The notes: generated from the sequence alone by a model not told the origin. Positions 43,726-52,698 are shown, counted from the first letter of the stretch. The stretch is 64,000 nt of DNA from Streptomyces sp. NBC_01497 (GCF_036250695.1 NZ_CP109427.1:8184001-8248000), one strand, 5' to 3'. Numbers and translations are program-made.

Positions 43726-44927
43726 GCTGTACCTCCCCCGGAAAGGGCGACCTGCCGCTCGGCGCCCGTCCGTGCGGCGTGGGCGGCGGCCTCGGCGATC
43801 GCGACGGCGGTGTGGCCCGCGTACGCGTCGGCGAGCGGCGTGCCGCCGTCGGCGGCGCAGCGCAGCAGGTCGCCGAAGGCGGCACGTACGCTCTGCGTGT
43901 AGACGCGGGCCTTGGCCGCCTCACCGCCGAGATCCACGACCGCCTCGACGCGATGCGGCACCGTACGCGATACGCCGCGGCCGGTCGCGGGTGCGGCCCC
44001 GCCCGCCTCGCGCTCCACGCGGACGGTGACGCGCTCGTCGCCGCTCGGCAGGAAGCCGGGGACGTCGAGGAGTTCGGCCGTACGGGACGGCAGCCGCTGC
44101 CACCGGGCCGCGCCTTCGTCGTCGGTCCACGCGGTGATCGTCGCGTGGGTGGGGATCCAGCCGGTGATCAGCGACTGCGCGAAGCCGTGGTCGAGCCGCA
44201 TCAGCTGCCTCTCCGCGCGGTGGGCGTGGGTGAAGGAGTGCAGGTGCGTGGCCAGGGCCCCGCTCTCGTGGACGACGTCCGCGACGACCATGTCGACCGG
44301 GCCGTCGGGCCGGCGTACGGCCGTGGCCCGCACGGATCGCGGGTCGCTGCCCAGCAGGGCACGGGCCGCGTCGAAGAAGTGCACACCGTGTTCGACGAAG
44401 ATGCCGCCACTGCGGGCGGGGTCCCAGAACCAGTGGTCGCGGTCCAGGTCCTCGTCGGCGGCGTCGTTCTCGAACAGGAAGCGCCGGGGCCGGTCCAGCA
44501 GCCCCTCGGCCATCAGCCGTTCGACCGCGCGCAGCAGCGGGTTGTAGCGCAGGACGTGGTCGACGGTCAGCACCGTGCCGGATCGCGCCGCCTCGGCGCT
44601 CACCCGCGCCGCGTCGGCCTCGGTGAGGGCGAGCGGCTTCTCGCAGAAGACGTGGCGGCCGGCGCGCAGGGCCCGGACGGTGAGGTCCGCGTGGGTGTGG
44701 GGCGGGGTGGCGAGGGCGACGACGTCCACGTCGTCGCGGGCGAGCAGCGCGTCGAGCCCGTCGCACACCGAGGCGCCGTGGCGGGCACCGAGCGGCTCGG
44801 CACGGCGCCGGTCCGGGTCGGCGACGCCGGTGATCCGCAGGCCGGGCAGGCCGGCCACGGCGTCGAGGACGTACGCCCCGAACGCGCCGCAGCCGACCAG
44901 CCCGACTCCGAAGTGGCCGGAGCTCAC
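43722..44927 (-). CDS. Gfo/Idh/MocA-family oxidoreductase
   Basis: This 401-residue NAD(P)-dependent sugar dehydrogenase has the Rossmann motif GVGLVGCGAFGAYV (residues 7-20), ATPPHTHADL and the hallmark CEKPLAL (E96-K97-P98), followed by the C-terminal alpha/beta domain (FVEHGVHFFDAARALLG). Family members oxidise inositol, glucose derivatives and other sugars. Its GTG start at 44927 overlaps the stop of the GH130 gene (GTGA), and its own stop overlaps the GH13 start, so it is translated within the operon. The substrate is unknown. Confidence 0.92.
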   Translation of the reverse strand: MSSGHFGVGLVGCGAFGAYVLDAVAGLPGLRITGVADPDRRRAEPLGARHGASVCDGLDALLARDDVDVVALATPPHTHADLTVRALRAGRHVFCEKPLALTEADAARVSAEAARSGTVLTVDHVLRYNPLLRAVERLMAEGLLDRPRRFLFENDAADEDLDRDHWFWDPARSGGIFVEHGVHFFDAARALLGSDPRSVRATAVRRPDGPVDMVVADVVHESGALATHLHSFTHAHRAERQLMRLDHGFAQSLITGWIPTHATITAWTDDEGAARWQRLPSRTAELLDVPGFLPSGDERVTVRVEREAGGAAPATGRGVSRTVPHRVEAVVDLGGEAAKARVYTQSVRAAFGDLLRCAADGGTPLADAYAGHTAVAIAEAAAHAARTGAERQVALSGGGTA

Positions 44928-46003
44928 GCGGTGCGCTCCAGTACCGCGACGCCGATGTGCGCGTCGGCCATGCCGTAGAAGACGTACCGGGTGCCGTCGA
45001 CCTCTTCGATCGCGGTGGGGAACACGACGTTCGGCACGGTGCCGGAACGTTCCTGCTCCGTCTCGGGTGCCATCAGCGGCTCGGCGGAGCGAGCCAGGAC
45101 GCGCGAGGGATCGGCCGGGTCCAGGATCATCGCACCGGCCGCGTAGGAGACCCGCTGGTTCGGGACGAACGGGTCGTCCCCCATGACGCCGGAGACACCG
45201 TGGTGAATCAGCAGCCAGCCCTCGTCCACCCGGACCGGGGCCGGACCCGCGCCGATCTTCAGCGCCTCCCACGGGTACGCGGACAGCGCCACGAGCCGGT
45301 GGTCGCGCGGCCGGGCCAGGGCCCGGATGTCCCGCTCCACCTCGGCGACGGGCACGTACGAGATCCAGATGCCGGGGCGCTCGTCCGTGACACCCGCCGG
45401 CAGGTGGACGCCCTCACCGGGCCGGAACCAGCCGAGGTCCCACATGGGGCGGTGCAGCATCGCGTACGAGGGCTCCCCGTCGGGGCCGGGGACCGGCTCG
45501 GGGAAGTGGACGACGTCCTTGTTGGGGAAGAGGTTGAGGTCCGTGTCCAGGTCGGGCTGGTAGGCGAACTGCACCGGGCCCAGGCGCGTCCAGTCGGTCA
45601 GGTTCTCCGACACCGCGAGGGCCGGCTTCGGGCCGAGCGGACCGTAGGCGACGTACGACATCACGTGCAGGCCGAGGCTCGGGACCCAGGTGGTCCTGGG
45701 GTCCTCGACACCCGCGTTGTTCTTGCCGCGTTCCCAGCCGGCGTCGGGTTCGAGGACCGTGCCGCGGCGCTGGACACCGGACGGCACGCCGTCGGTGAAG
45801 GTGACCTCCGCGAGGCCGACGCGGGAGACGTTGCCCTGCGAGACCAGGCGGGGCAGCAGGTGCAGCGTGCCGTCCGGCGTACGCCCGGACGCGGGGTTCA
45901 GGACGCCTTCCGTCTCGTTGGCCTCGCCGGGCAGCGGTGACATCACCACGCCCTTGCGGACCAGCCGGAACGGGATGTGGTGGTGGGGGTCGGTATTGCT
46001 CAT
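44924..46003 (-). CDS. GH130 mannoside phosphorylase/glycosidase
   Basis: This 359-residue five-bladed propeller matches GH130. RLVRKGVVMSPLPGEANETE at the start, AGVEDPRTTW with the family's conserved Asp (D101), then PNKDVVHFPEPV, YAMLHRPMWDLG and GWLLIHHGVSG cover the expected blades. Most GH130 enzymes cleave beta-mannosides by phosphorolysis to mannose-1-phosphate; some are hydrolases. Because a phosphomannomutase follows in the same operon, phosphorolysis is the better guess. ATG 46003 starts the conserved sequence. The gene lies nine bases after the permease gene. Confidence 0.9.
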   Translation of the reverse strand: MSNTDPHHHIPFRLVRKGVVMSPLPGEANETEGVLNPASGRTPDGTLHLLPRLVSQGNVSRVGLAEVTFTDGVPSGVQRRGTVLEPDAGWERGKNNAGVEDPRTTWVPSLGLHVMSYVAYGPLGPKPALAVSENLTDWTRLGPVQFAYQPDLDTDLNLFPNKDVVHFPEPVPGPDGEPSYAMLHRPMWDLGWFRPGEGVHLPAGVTDERPGIWISYVPVAEVERDIRALARPRDHRLVALSAYPWEALKIGAGPAPVRVDEGWLLIHHGVSGVMGDDPFVPNQRVSYAAGAMILDPADPSRVLARSAEPLMAPETEQERSGTVPNVVFPTAIEEVDGTRYVFYGMADAHIGVAVLERTA

Positions 46004-46011
46004 GGCGCGGG

Positions 46012-46902
46012 TCAGCCCTTTATTCCGGAATCGATGTTCGTGTGGGTGAAGTGGCGCTGAAAGATGAGGAAGAGCACCACAGCGGGAGCGGCCAGCACGC
46101 ACGCTCCGGCCATCAGCGCGCCGGTCGGGTTCGACACGGTGCCCTGGAGATTGCTGAGGAAGCCGGCGAGTGAGACGGCCAGCGGCTGCATGTCGGCGTT
46201 CTTCGTGACGAGGAAGGGCCAGAGGAACTCGTTCCAGGGGCCGATGAACGTCAGCAGGGCGCCCGTGAGCAGCGCGGGGCGGGCCATCGGGATCGCTATC
46301 TTCCACAGGATGCGCAGCTCGCTGGCGCCGTCGATCCGCGCGGCCTCGAACAGGGAGGCCGGCATCTGCAGGAAGAACTGCCGGAAGAGGAAGACGGCGG
46401 TCGAGTTGATCGCGAAGGGGAGGATCATGCCCGCGTAGTTGTCGCCGAGTCCGTAGTCCCGCACGACCAGCACGTACAGCGGCAGCGTCAGCAGCTGGAA
46501 CGGGATGGTCTGGACGAGCAGCAGGACGGAGAAAGCGCCGCTCCTGCCGCGGAACTCCAGGCGGGCGAGGGCGTATCCGGCGAGCACGCCGAGGACCAGG
46601 GTGCACAGCAGCACACCGACGGTCATGATCCCGGAGTTGACCAGGGACCTGCCGAGCGAGAGGGCGCCGTCGATCGCCGAGTAGTTGCCGCCGGTCAGGC
46701 CACTGGGCGCGGCCGACGACAGATCGCCTGCCGTGACCTTCCGCAGCGACCCGACCACCATGTAGTAGAAGGGGAAGAGGAACGCGAGGGCGCCGAGGAG
46801 CAGGACGCCGAGCTGGACCGCGCGGGTCGCCCGCCGACGCGAGTGCCTGGGGGCGAGGACCGGCTCGGGTCGGGCGGTGGAGGCGGGGGCGTGCGTGCTC
46901 AT
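46012..46902 (-). CDS. ABC sugar permease (MalG-like)
   Basis: This 296-residue permease has six membrane segments and the cytoplasmic EAA loop FEAARIDGASELRILWKIAIPMARPAL, the docking site for the ATPase. PFQLLTLPLYVLVVRDYGL and WNEFLWPFLV are typical of the MalG/CUT1 class. It pairs with the upstream permease (four-base gap) and the binding lipoprotein. No ATPase gene is present; a shared MsiK-type ATPase, usual in Streptomyces, is presumably used. Confidence 0.93.
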   Translation of the reverse strand: MSTHAPASTARPEPVLAPRHSRRRATRAVQLGVLLLGALAFLFPFYYMVVGSLRKVTAGDLSSAAPSGLTGGNYSAIDGALSLGRSLVNSGIMTVGVLLCTLVLGVLAGYALARLEFRGRSGAFSVLLLVQTIPFQLLTLPLYVLVVRDYGLGDNYAGMILPFAINSTAVFLFRQFFLQMPASLFEAARIDGASELRILWKIAIPMARPALLTGALLTFIGPWNEFLWPFLVTKNADMQPLAVSLAGFLSNLQGTVSNPTGALMAGACVLAAPAVVLFLIFQRHFTHTNIDSGIKG

Positions 46903-46906
46903 GGCG

Positions 46907-47836
46907 TCAGTTGCCCCTCTCGGTGAGCTTGCGGGTGATCAGGGATATGGCGAGCACGAGGACCACGAGGACGACGCCGAGCGCGGCCGCGAAGTCGGGG
47001 TGGCCCTGCTCGATGCCCTTTTGGTACATGAGCAGGACGGGGGAGGTCGACGAGTTGTCGGGACCGCCGCCGCCGGTGAGCAGGTACGGCTCGCTGAACA
47101 GGTTCGCGCCGGTGACGATGGCGTACACCGTCACCAGGGTCGTGGCGGGCCGGACGCCGGGCACGGTGATCGACCAGAACTTCCTGACCGCTCCCGCGCC
47201 GTCGACGGAAGCCGCCTCGTACAGGTCGTTGCCGACGTTCTGCAGCGCGGCCAGGTAGAGCATCACGAAGAAGCCGAGCTGCTTCCAGGTCACGAACAGG
47301 GCGATCATCGGCATCGCGAGGTGCGTGTTGACCAGCCACGACGGGTCCGGAGCCAGACCGCCGAGGGCGTGGTTGACCAGGCCGTCCGAGCCGAAGAGGA
47401 ACTGCCAGACGGCGACGAGCGCCACGCTGGCGGTGATGTACGGCAGGTAGTACGCCGCACGGAAGAACGACCGGAACGGCATCTTCGCGTTGAGGGCAGT
47501 GGCGAGCACGAGGGCCAGCACCACCGTCAGCGGCACGTTGATGACCAGGAAGATCCCGATGTTGAGGAAGGACTTCCCCACCACCGGATCCGTCAGCACG
47601 TCACGGTAGTTGGCGAAGCCGACCCACGGACTCGGCGCGTGGGCGCCGGGCGCCGTGAAGTAGAAGCGGTGGAAGGAGATCCAGATCGTGTAGCCGAGGG
47701 GTATCGCGAAGACAGCCAGCACGTACAGCAGGTACGGGGTGACGAACAGCGCGCCGATGCCGGAGCGGCGGCGCCGGTGGCGCGAGGCGGTGCCGCGGGC
47801 GGTCAGGACCTGCGCGGGACGTTGTGTCAGGGTCAT
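46907..47836 (-). CDS. ABC sugar permease (MalF-like)
   Basis: This 309-residue permease of the CUT1 class has LFVTPYLLYVLAVFAIPLGYTIWISF as first membrane segment, followed by five more, and an EAA loop LYEAASVDGAGAVRKFWSITVPGVRP. ATG 47836 lies seven bases after the binding-protein gene. Together with its partner it forms the channel for a sugar picked up by the lipoprotein at 47844. Confidence 0.93.
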   Translation of the reverse strand: MTLTQRPAQVLTARGTASRHRRRRSGIGALFVTPYLLYVLAVFAIPLGYTIWISFHRFYFTAPGAHAPSPWVGFANYRDVLTDPVVGKSFLNIGIFLVINVPLTVVLALVLATALNAKMPFRSFFRAAYYLPYITASVALVAVWQFLFGSDGLVNHALGGLAPDPSWLVNTHLAMPMIALFVTWKQLGFFVMLYLAALQNVGNDLYEAASVDGAGAVRKFWSITVPGVRPATTLVTVYAIVTGANLFSEPYLLTGGGGPDNSSTSPVLLMYQKGIEQGHPDFAAALGVVLVVLVLAISLITRKLTERGN

Positions 47837-47843
47837 GGTCGCC

Positions 47844-49130
47844 TCAGTACTCGCCGAGAATCGTGGCTGTCTTCGCGGCGGCATCGCGCAGCGCCGACGA
47901 GGGGGACTGCCGGCCGAAGACGACCGAACTGGTCCATGCGTCGCGGAAGGTCTGCCACACGTCGATGGAGCCGGCGACGTTCGGCACCTCCACCTCGCGC
48001 TTCGCCTGATCAGCGAACGGCTTGTACGCGGGGTTCTTCGCGAAGAAGCCGGCGTACTCGTGCGCGAGGTCCTCGCGCACGGGCATCTGGCCGGTCGTGG
48101 AGAGGAACTTCCCGTCCTCCTGCTCGGAGGTGGCGAACTTCATCACGTCCCAGGCGGTGGCACGGTTCTTGCACGAGGAGAACATGCCGATGGACTTCTG
48201 GTCGCTGAAGGTGTGGATCTGCGACGCGGGCCGGCCGTCGGACGTCGGCACCGGTACGACACCCCAGTCGATCTTGTCCTTGTACGCGGCGATGGCCCAG
48301 GGGCCGACCGTCGCCATCGCGGCCTTGCCGTCCGCCAGCGCGTCTCCGGGATAAAGCTCTTGGGGAGCGAGCTTCTCCTGGTAGAGCGAGCGCCAGAAAT
48401 CGGCGACCTTGAGGCCGGCGGGCGAGTCGAACTGCGGCTTGCCGTCGACCACCAGGGACGTGCCGCCGCTCTCGGCGGCGAAGGCAGGGTAGAAGTCGAA
48501 CCAGGACTGGAAGAACTCGCTGCTCGGCGCGGGCCAGATCGCCGCGTCGGTCGCGCCGCTCTTCACGAGCTTGCGCGAGGTGGCGAGGAACTGGTCGTAC
48601 GTGGCCAGCCGGGGATGCTCGGGATCGAGTCCCGCCTTCGCGAAGATCTTCTTGTTGTAGAGGATCATCACCGGGTTGCTCTTCCACGGCAGCTGGTAGT
48701 ACTTGCCGTCTTCGGAGCGGTACTGCCCGGCGAGGGAGCCACTGCGGGACTCGATGTACTTCTTGCCGTCCGGGAAGTCGTTCAGCGGCACGAGGCCGGC
48801 CTGCTTCTGGAACTGCGGCACCGAGGCGGGAGAGGTGTTGAAGACCAGGCACGCGCTGGTCCCCGCGATGATCGAGGCGCTGATGGCCTCCTCGGACGTC
48901 TTGCCCGCGGGGATGTTCTGCGCCCTGACCCGCTGATCGGGATGCTGCCTGTTCCAGTCGGCGACCATGTTCTGGCCCCACTGGACCTCTTGGGCGTTGT
49001 TCGACAGCCATATGGTGATCGGTCCGCGCGACTCGGCCGCGGTGGCCGGGTCCGGAGCAGATCGCGCGCACGCCGCCGCGGTGCCCGCAAGGGCGATCAC
49101 GGCCAGCGCGGACGCTGTTCTCCTGAGCAT
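47844..49130 (-). CDS. Sugar-binding lipoprotein (ABC transporter)
   Basis: This 428-residue extracellular solute-binding protein (family 1) has the lipobox LAGTAAAC with Cys near residue 21, the anchor for lipidation. The body shows ITIWLSNNAQEVQWGQNMVADW at the start, YYQLPWKSNPVMILYNKKIFAKAG in the middle and VGPWAIAAYKDKIDWGVVPVPTS with FATSEQEDGKFLSTTGQMPVRED near the end, all typical of oligosaccharide binders. GGAGAG precedes ATG 49130. It follows the LacI gene by 66 bases, and no separate operator is seen in that gap, so one transcript is likely. Confidence 0.93.
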   Translation of the reverse strand: MLRRTASALAVIALAGTAAACARSAPDPATAAESRGPITIWLSNNAQEVQWGQNMVADWNRQHPDQRVRAQNIPAGKTSEEAISASIIAGTSACLVFNTSPASVPQFQKQAGLVPLNDFPDGKKYIESRSGSLAGQYRSEDGKYYQLPWKSNPVMILYNKKIFAKAGLDPEHPRLATYDQFLATSRKLVKSGATDAAIWPAPSSEFFQSWFDFYPAFAAESGGTSLVVDGKPQFDSPAGLKVADFWRSLYQEKLAPQELYPGDALADGKAAMATVGPWAIAAYKDKIDWGVVPVPTSDGRPASQIHTFSDQKSIGMFSSCKNRATAWDVMKFATSEQEDGKFLSTTGQMPVREDLAHEYAGFFAKNPAYKPFADQAKREVEVPNVAGSIDVWQTFRDAWTSSVVFGRQSPSSALRDAAAKTATILGEY

Positions 49131-49196
49131 GGTTCTCTCCGAAATGTGCACGCCCGGCCTCGTTGCCGGACGGAGTCCCCCGGGTCGGTCGTCGGC

Positions 49197-50222
49197 TCAG
49201 GGCGTGGGGCCGGCCGGAGCCGGGCCTATCGACGCCCGGGGAAGGAAAGCGGCCGGGGGCAGGACGACATCGGGTGCGCTGCCGTCCGCGATCACGGTGT
49301 GCAGAGCACGGGCCGCGGCCTCGCCCCACCCCCTTGCGTCCGCCCGGGCCGAAGCCAGCGGCGGATGGGTGTACTGGGCGAGTGGAGTGTCGTCGTAGCC
49401 GACGACGGACAGCCGCCCGGGCACGGGCACACCCAGCTCGTGTGCGACGGCGAGTCCGGCGGTGGCCGCCAGGTCGTTGCCGTACACGATCGCGGTGGGA
49501 GGTTCGCCGAGCGCCAGCAGCTCCCGCGTGGCGTGCGCCCCGCCTTCGGCGGTGAAGCCGCCGGGGCGCAGCGGACCCCGCGGCAGGCCCAGTTCCGTCA
49601 TGGTGTGCTCCCAGGCCAGCCGGCGCCGACCCGCGTGCCGGAACTCCCGCGGGCCTTCGACGTGGGCTATCCGGCGGTGGCCCGCCGCCGCGAGCGCCCG
49701 GACCGCGGCGACGTAAGCGGGCTCGTCGTCGAGTTCGACCGCGCAGTGCCCCTCGGCCCACTCGGCCCGTCCGACGACGACGGTCGGCAGGCCGAGCGAC
49801 GTCGTGAGTGCGGGACGGGGGTCGTCGACCCGGAGGTCGGTGAGCAGGACACCGTCGACCCTGCGGTCCGCGGCGAGTCGCTCGTACACGGCCCTCTCCC
49901 GGTCGGGGGAGGCGATGTGGAGGACCAGGCCGTCACCCACCTCGGACAGAACGGCCTCGATGCCCGCCGTGAAGGCCGGGTAGAACGGGTCCGCCCCGAT
50001 GAGGTCGGGCTCCCGGGTCAGGACCAGGCCGAGAGCGCCCGCCTTGCCGAGCGAGAGAGCCCGCGCGGGACGGCTGGGCTGCCAGCCCAGTTCCTCGGCG
50101 GCGGCCAGGATGCGGGCCTTGGTCCCGGCGGCGAGCCCGGGACGGTTGTTGAGAGCAAAGGAAACGGAGCTGCGGGAGACCCCCGCTCGTTGCGCCACGT
50201 CGGCAATCGTCGGTCGCCGCAT
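49197..50222 (-). CDS. LacI-family repressor of the sugar operon
   Basis: This 341-residue regulator has the LacI helix-turn-helix at its start (MRRPTIADVAQRAGVSRSSV) with the hinge helix RPARALSLGKAG, then a periplasmic-binding-like ligand domain (GLVLTREPDLIGADPFYPAF ... VVGYDDTPLAQYTHPPL). ATG 50222 sits six bases after GAGAGGG; ATG 50225 is one codon upstream. Two operator-like palindromes lie 41-86 bases upstream. It probably represses itself and the downstream transporter and enzymes until the imported sugar or a derivative binds. Confidence 0.92.
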   Translation of the reverse strand: MRRPTIADVAQRAGVSRSSVSFALNNRPGLAAGTKARILAAAEELGWQPSRPARALSLGKAGALGLVLTREPDLIGADPFYPAFTAGIEAVLSEVGDGLVLHIASPDRERAVYERLAADRRVDGVLLTDLRVDDPRPALTTSLGLPTVVVGRAEWAEGHCAVELDDEPAYVAAVRALAAAGHRRIAHVEGPREFRHAGRRRLAWEHTMTELGLPRGPLRPGGFTAEGGAHATRELLALGEPPTAIVYGNDLAATAGLAVAHELGVPVPGRLSVVGYDDTPLAQYTHPPLASARADARGWGEAAARALHTVIADGSAPDVVLPPAAFLPRASIGPAPAGPTP

Positions 50223-50262
50223 CATCAGCCCTCTCACCGTCGAGCGACGCCCCGGCACCGCA

Positions 50263-50276
50263 CTGAACCGGTTTAG
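50263..50276. promoter_or_regulatory. LacI-type operator 1
   Basis: CTGAACCGGTTTAG is a near-perfect palindrome with a perfect AACCGGTT core, centred about 47 bases upstream of the LacI start. It matches the core form of LacI-family sites. Confidence 0.75.
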
Positions 50277-50294
50277 GCGCCGGTAGTGCCGTCA

Positions 50295-50308
50295 CTAAAT
50301 CGGTTTAG
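50295..50308. promoter_or_regulatory. LacI-type operator 2
   Basis: CTAAATCGGTTTAG repeats operator 1 with 11 of 14 bases, 32 bases further upstream, or three DNA turns, so two dimers could bind the same face. Confidence 0.75.
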
Positions 50309-50335
50309 ATGCAGATCTGGCAAGAAGAGGGGGCG

Positions 50336-50351
50336 TGTGACCTCGGTCACG
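50336..50351. promoter_or_regulatory. CRP-like site
   Basis: TGTGACCTCGGTCACG fits the CRP pattern TGTGA-N6-TCAC(A) with one outer mismatch, and also the actinomycete GTG-N6-GNCAC form. It lies about 120 bases upstream of the LacI gene, beyond both operators. A larger palindrome GTCACGTGAC overlaps its right side. Confidence 0.6.
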
Positions 50352-51038
50352 TGACATGGAAGGCCCCGAGGAACCCCTTCGCGATGGCGAAGCAACTGGC
50401 ATGTCCGCGGGCCGTGTTGCGACCCGACCGGGAGGGCGGCAGGAGATCGCTCTCGTGGGTCCCGGGCCCCCGCGCATGCGGAGTCCCGGGGAGAGGGTGG
50501 CGCCGGTACGGCGGAGGAGTGTCGGCACCCGCTCCGCCGCAACGGCGACGCTCGGGCACATGCCGCGCGATCCCACAGGGCCCGCGTGCCGCTGAGCGGT
50601 CGGGCGCGGGGGCCGAGGACGGTCCGGCGCGTGCGGGGCGGTGGCGTGGTCCACGGCCGCGTCGCACTGCCCCGGCGGGCGGGAGGCACCGGGGGCTTCG
50701 CCGGGTCGCGGTGCCGGTTCGCGCGTCCGGACGCGGCTCCACGCCGGCAGGGAACGGGTTCTCGAACGGTTACGGCATCGCGGGGAGCGGGCCGCAGCCC
50801 ATGCCGCCGTACGACCTGTGGCGGCAGCAGGGAGCCGTTCGGACGGGGTCCACGACGGCCTGAGGGGGGCCGGTCGGCTGGCGTTGACGGTCGTCCGGGG
50901 AGGCAGGCGTGTCTCAGTCGCGCCTTCGCCGCCCGCCGTCTGCGACGCCGTCTGGTCTTCATCGCCCGGCCGATCCTCGCGGCCATGCCGGGATCCGGGA
51001 TACCCGGCTGACGCGGTACGGGCTGTGGCCCATCAGTG

Positions 51039-51066
51039 AGCGGGGAGCGGGGAGCGGGGAGCGGGG
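51039..51066. repeat. 7-bp tandem repeat, four copies
   Basis: AGCGGGG repeated four times exactly. Confidence 0.85.
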
Positions 51067-51123
51067 AACGCGATCGGGAACGGAACTCCGGGCCCCCTCG
51101 ACAACGCTGTGGACACGAAACAC

Positions 51124-51148
51124 ACCGCACCGCACCGCACCGCACCGC
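51124..51148. repeat. 5-bp tandem repeat, five copies
   Basis: ACCGC repeated five times exactly, followed by further C/G-rich drift. Confidence 0.85.
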
Positions 51149-51226
51149 GCCCGCGCCCGGGGGCCGGCTCGACGGGGGAGAGCGCGGCACCGCGCCCCAA
51201 CCGTGTGTGCCGGCCCCCGGGAGGGT

Positions 51227-51418
51227 CTACTCGACGACGCGCACCGCACCCGACGGGCAGAGCATGCCCGCCTCGCGTGCCGCGGTGCGGGTCTCGTCAC
51301 CGGGCTCCGCGGCCAGGACCGTCACCACGCCGTCGTCGTCCTGGTCGAAGACCTCCGGCGCCGTCAACGCGCACAGGCCTGCCCCTACGCAGACCTCCCG
51401 GTCTGCGGTCACCCGCAT
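51227..51418 (-). CDS. [3Fe-4S] ferredoxin
   Basis: This 63-residue ferredoxin has the cluster motif CVGAGLC near the start and the distal CPSGAV, giving three usable cysteines (Cys-x5-Cys and Cys-Pro), the form of the 3Fe-4S proteins that feed actinomycete P450s. It opens MRVTADREVC and is acidic, as expected. It starts 20 bases after the P450 stop and is presumably its electron donor. The reductase is not encoded nearby. Confidence 0.92.
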   Translation of the reverse strand: MRVTADREVCVGAGLCALTAPEVFDQDDDGVVTVLAAEPGDETRTAAREAGMLCPSGAVRVVE

Positions 51419-51438
51419 GGCTGCTCCTTTCGCCGCGG

Positions 51439-52656
51439 TCACCAGGTGACCGGGAGTTCGTTCACACCCTGGATCGTCGTGCCCGGTCGCAGTGTCAACC
51501 GGTCGACCGGTACCGTCAGCCGCAGGTTCGGCAGCCTGTCGAACAACGCCGAGAGGATGACCTCCAGTTCGAGGCGGGCCAGGTTCTGGCCGAGGCACTG
51601 GTGCACCCCGTAGCCGAAGGCCAGGTGGTGGCGGGCATCGCGCCGCACGTCGAACGTGTCCGGTTCCGCGAAGACCGAACCGTCGCGGTTGGCGATGGAG
51701 TTGGTGACGATGACCCCCTCACCCGCCCGGATGCGCTGCCCGTCGATCTCGATGTCGGCCGTCGCGATACGCCCTCCGGCGATGTCGGCGATCGCCAGGT
51801 AGCGCAGCAGTTCCTCCACCGCGCCCGGCACCAGCGAGCGGTCGTCGCGCAACGTGGCGTACTGGTCGGGGTGTTCGAGCAGGGTGATGACGCTCAGCGA
51901 GGTCATCGACGCCGTCGTCTCATGGCCGGCGACCAGCAGCAGGATGGCCGTCGAGACGAGTTCCTCGCGGTCGATCGTGCCCTTCTCCAACTGCTCCGTG
52001 ACGAGGGTGCTCAGCAGGCCCGGCCGGGGCTCGTCCCGCAGGGTGTCGACCAGGCCGCCCAGATAGCTCTCCAGGTCGTCCCGAGCGGCAAGCGCCCCCG
52101 CGGCGTCCGGCGACTGGATCAGCCGCTTGCTGGCGTCCTGGAAGAAGTCGTGGTCGGCGTAGGGCACGCCGAGCATCCGGCAGATCACCATGGACGGGAC
52201 GGGCAGGGCGAACTGGCTGACGAGGTCGGCGGTCGGCCCGGCGGCGATCATCTCGTCCAGGAAGCCGTGCACGATCTGCTCGATCTCGGCCCGCATGCCC
52301 TTGATGCGCCGGACGGTGAACTCGCTGATGGTCATGCGCCGCTTCGGGCCGTGTTCGGGTGGGTCCAGGCTGATGAACGCCGGCCGGCGATCCCGGAAAC
52401 TCTCCACCCGCCCCGAGGTCGCGGGGAAGTCGGCGTGCGTCCGGTCGGAGGACAGCCGGGGATCGGCCAGCAGCTTCCGCGCCGTTTCGTACCCGGTCAC
52501 CAGCCAGGCCTCACGACCGTCGTACAGGGTGACCCGCTGCAGCGGCCCCTCCCGTTCCCGGAGGTCGTTGTACTGGTCCGGCAGACGGTAGGGGCAGGTG
52601 CGGTCGCTGGGGAAGGAGGGGGCGCCTGATCGTGGCGTCGCAACGGTCTCGGTCAT
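51439..52656 (-). CDS. Cytochrome P450 (CYP105-like)
   Basis: This 405-residue soluble P450 has the I-helix oxygen motif AGHETTA, the ExxR pair in EELLR, and the haem-binding loop FGYGVHQCLGQNLAR with the axial Cys at about 354. CPYRLPDQYNDLREREGPLQRVTL at the start and HLAFG at the end fit the CYP105 family of broad-specificity Streptomyces hydroxylases. Ferredoxin follows in the same operon, and a TetR gene is divergent 108 bases away, a common layout for inducible CYP105 genes. The substrate is unknown. Confidence 0.93.
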   Translation of the reverse strand: MTETVATPRSGAPSFPSDRTCPYRLPDQYNDLREREGPLQRVTLYDGREAWLVTGYETARKLLADPRLSSDRTHADFPATSGRVESFRDRRPAFISLDPPEHGPKRRMTISEFTVRRIKGMRAEIEQIVHGFLDEMIAAGPTADLVSQFALPVPSMVICRMLGVPYADHDFFQDASKRLIQSPDAAGALAARDDLESYLGGLVDTLRDEPRPGLLSTLVTEQLEKGTIDREELVSTAILLLVAGHETTASMTSLSVITLLEHPDQYATLRDDRSLVPGAVEELLRYLAIADIAGGRIATADIEIDGQRIRAGEGVIVTNSIANRDGSVFAEPDTFDVRRDARHHLAFGYGVHQCLGQNLARLELEVILSALFDRLPNLRLTVPVDRLTLRPGTTIQGVNELPVTW

Positions 52657-52683
52657 CAGTCCCTCGATGTGCTCGACGCTTAA

Positions 52684-52698
52684 AGAACGGTCAGTTCT
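52684..52698. promoter_or_regulatory. Inverted repeat in the P450/TetR promoter
   Basis: AGAAC-GGTCA-GTTCT is a 5-bp perfect inverted repeat, 28 bases upstream of the P450 start and 67 before the TetR start. It is a plausible operator of the divergent TetR protein for both genes. Confidence 0.6.

Larger units (their letters stand above)
50352..51226. other. Long gap with simple repeats
   Basis: About 870 bases without a supported gene, between the sugar operon promoter and the ferredoxin gene. It contains two short tandem repeats (51039-51066, 51124-51148). Confidence 0.5.

Noticed and set aside
50352..51226. Several open frames in the gap left of the ferredoxin gene
   Set aside because: All are Arg/Pro-rich, lack ribosome binding sites and start or stop within simple tandem repeats.
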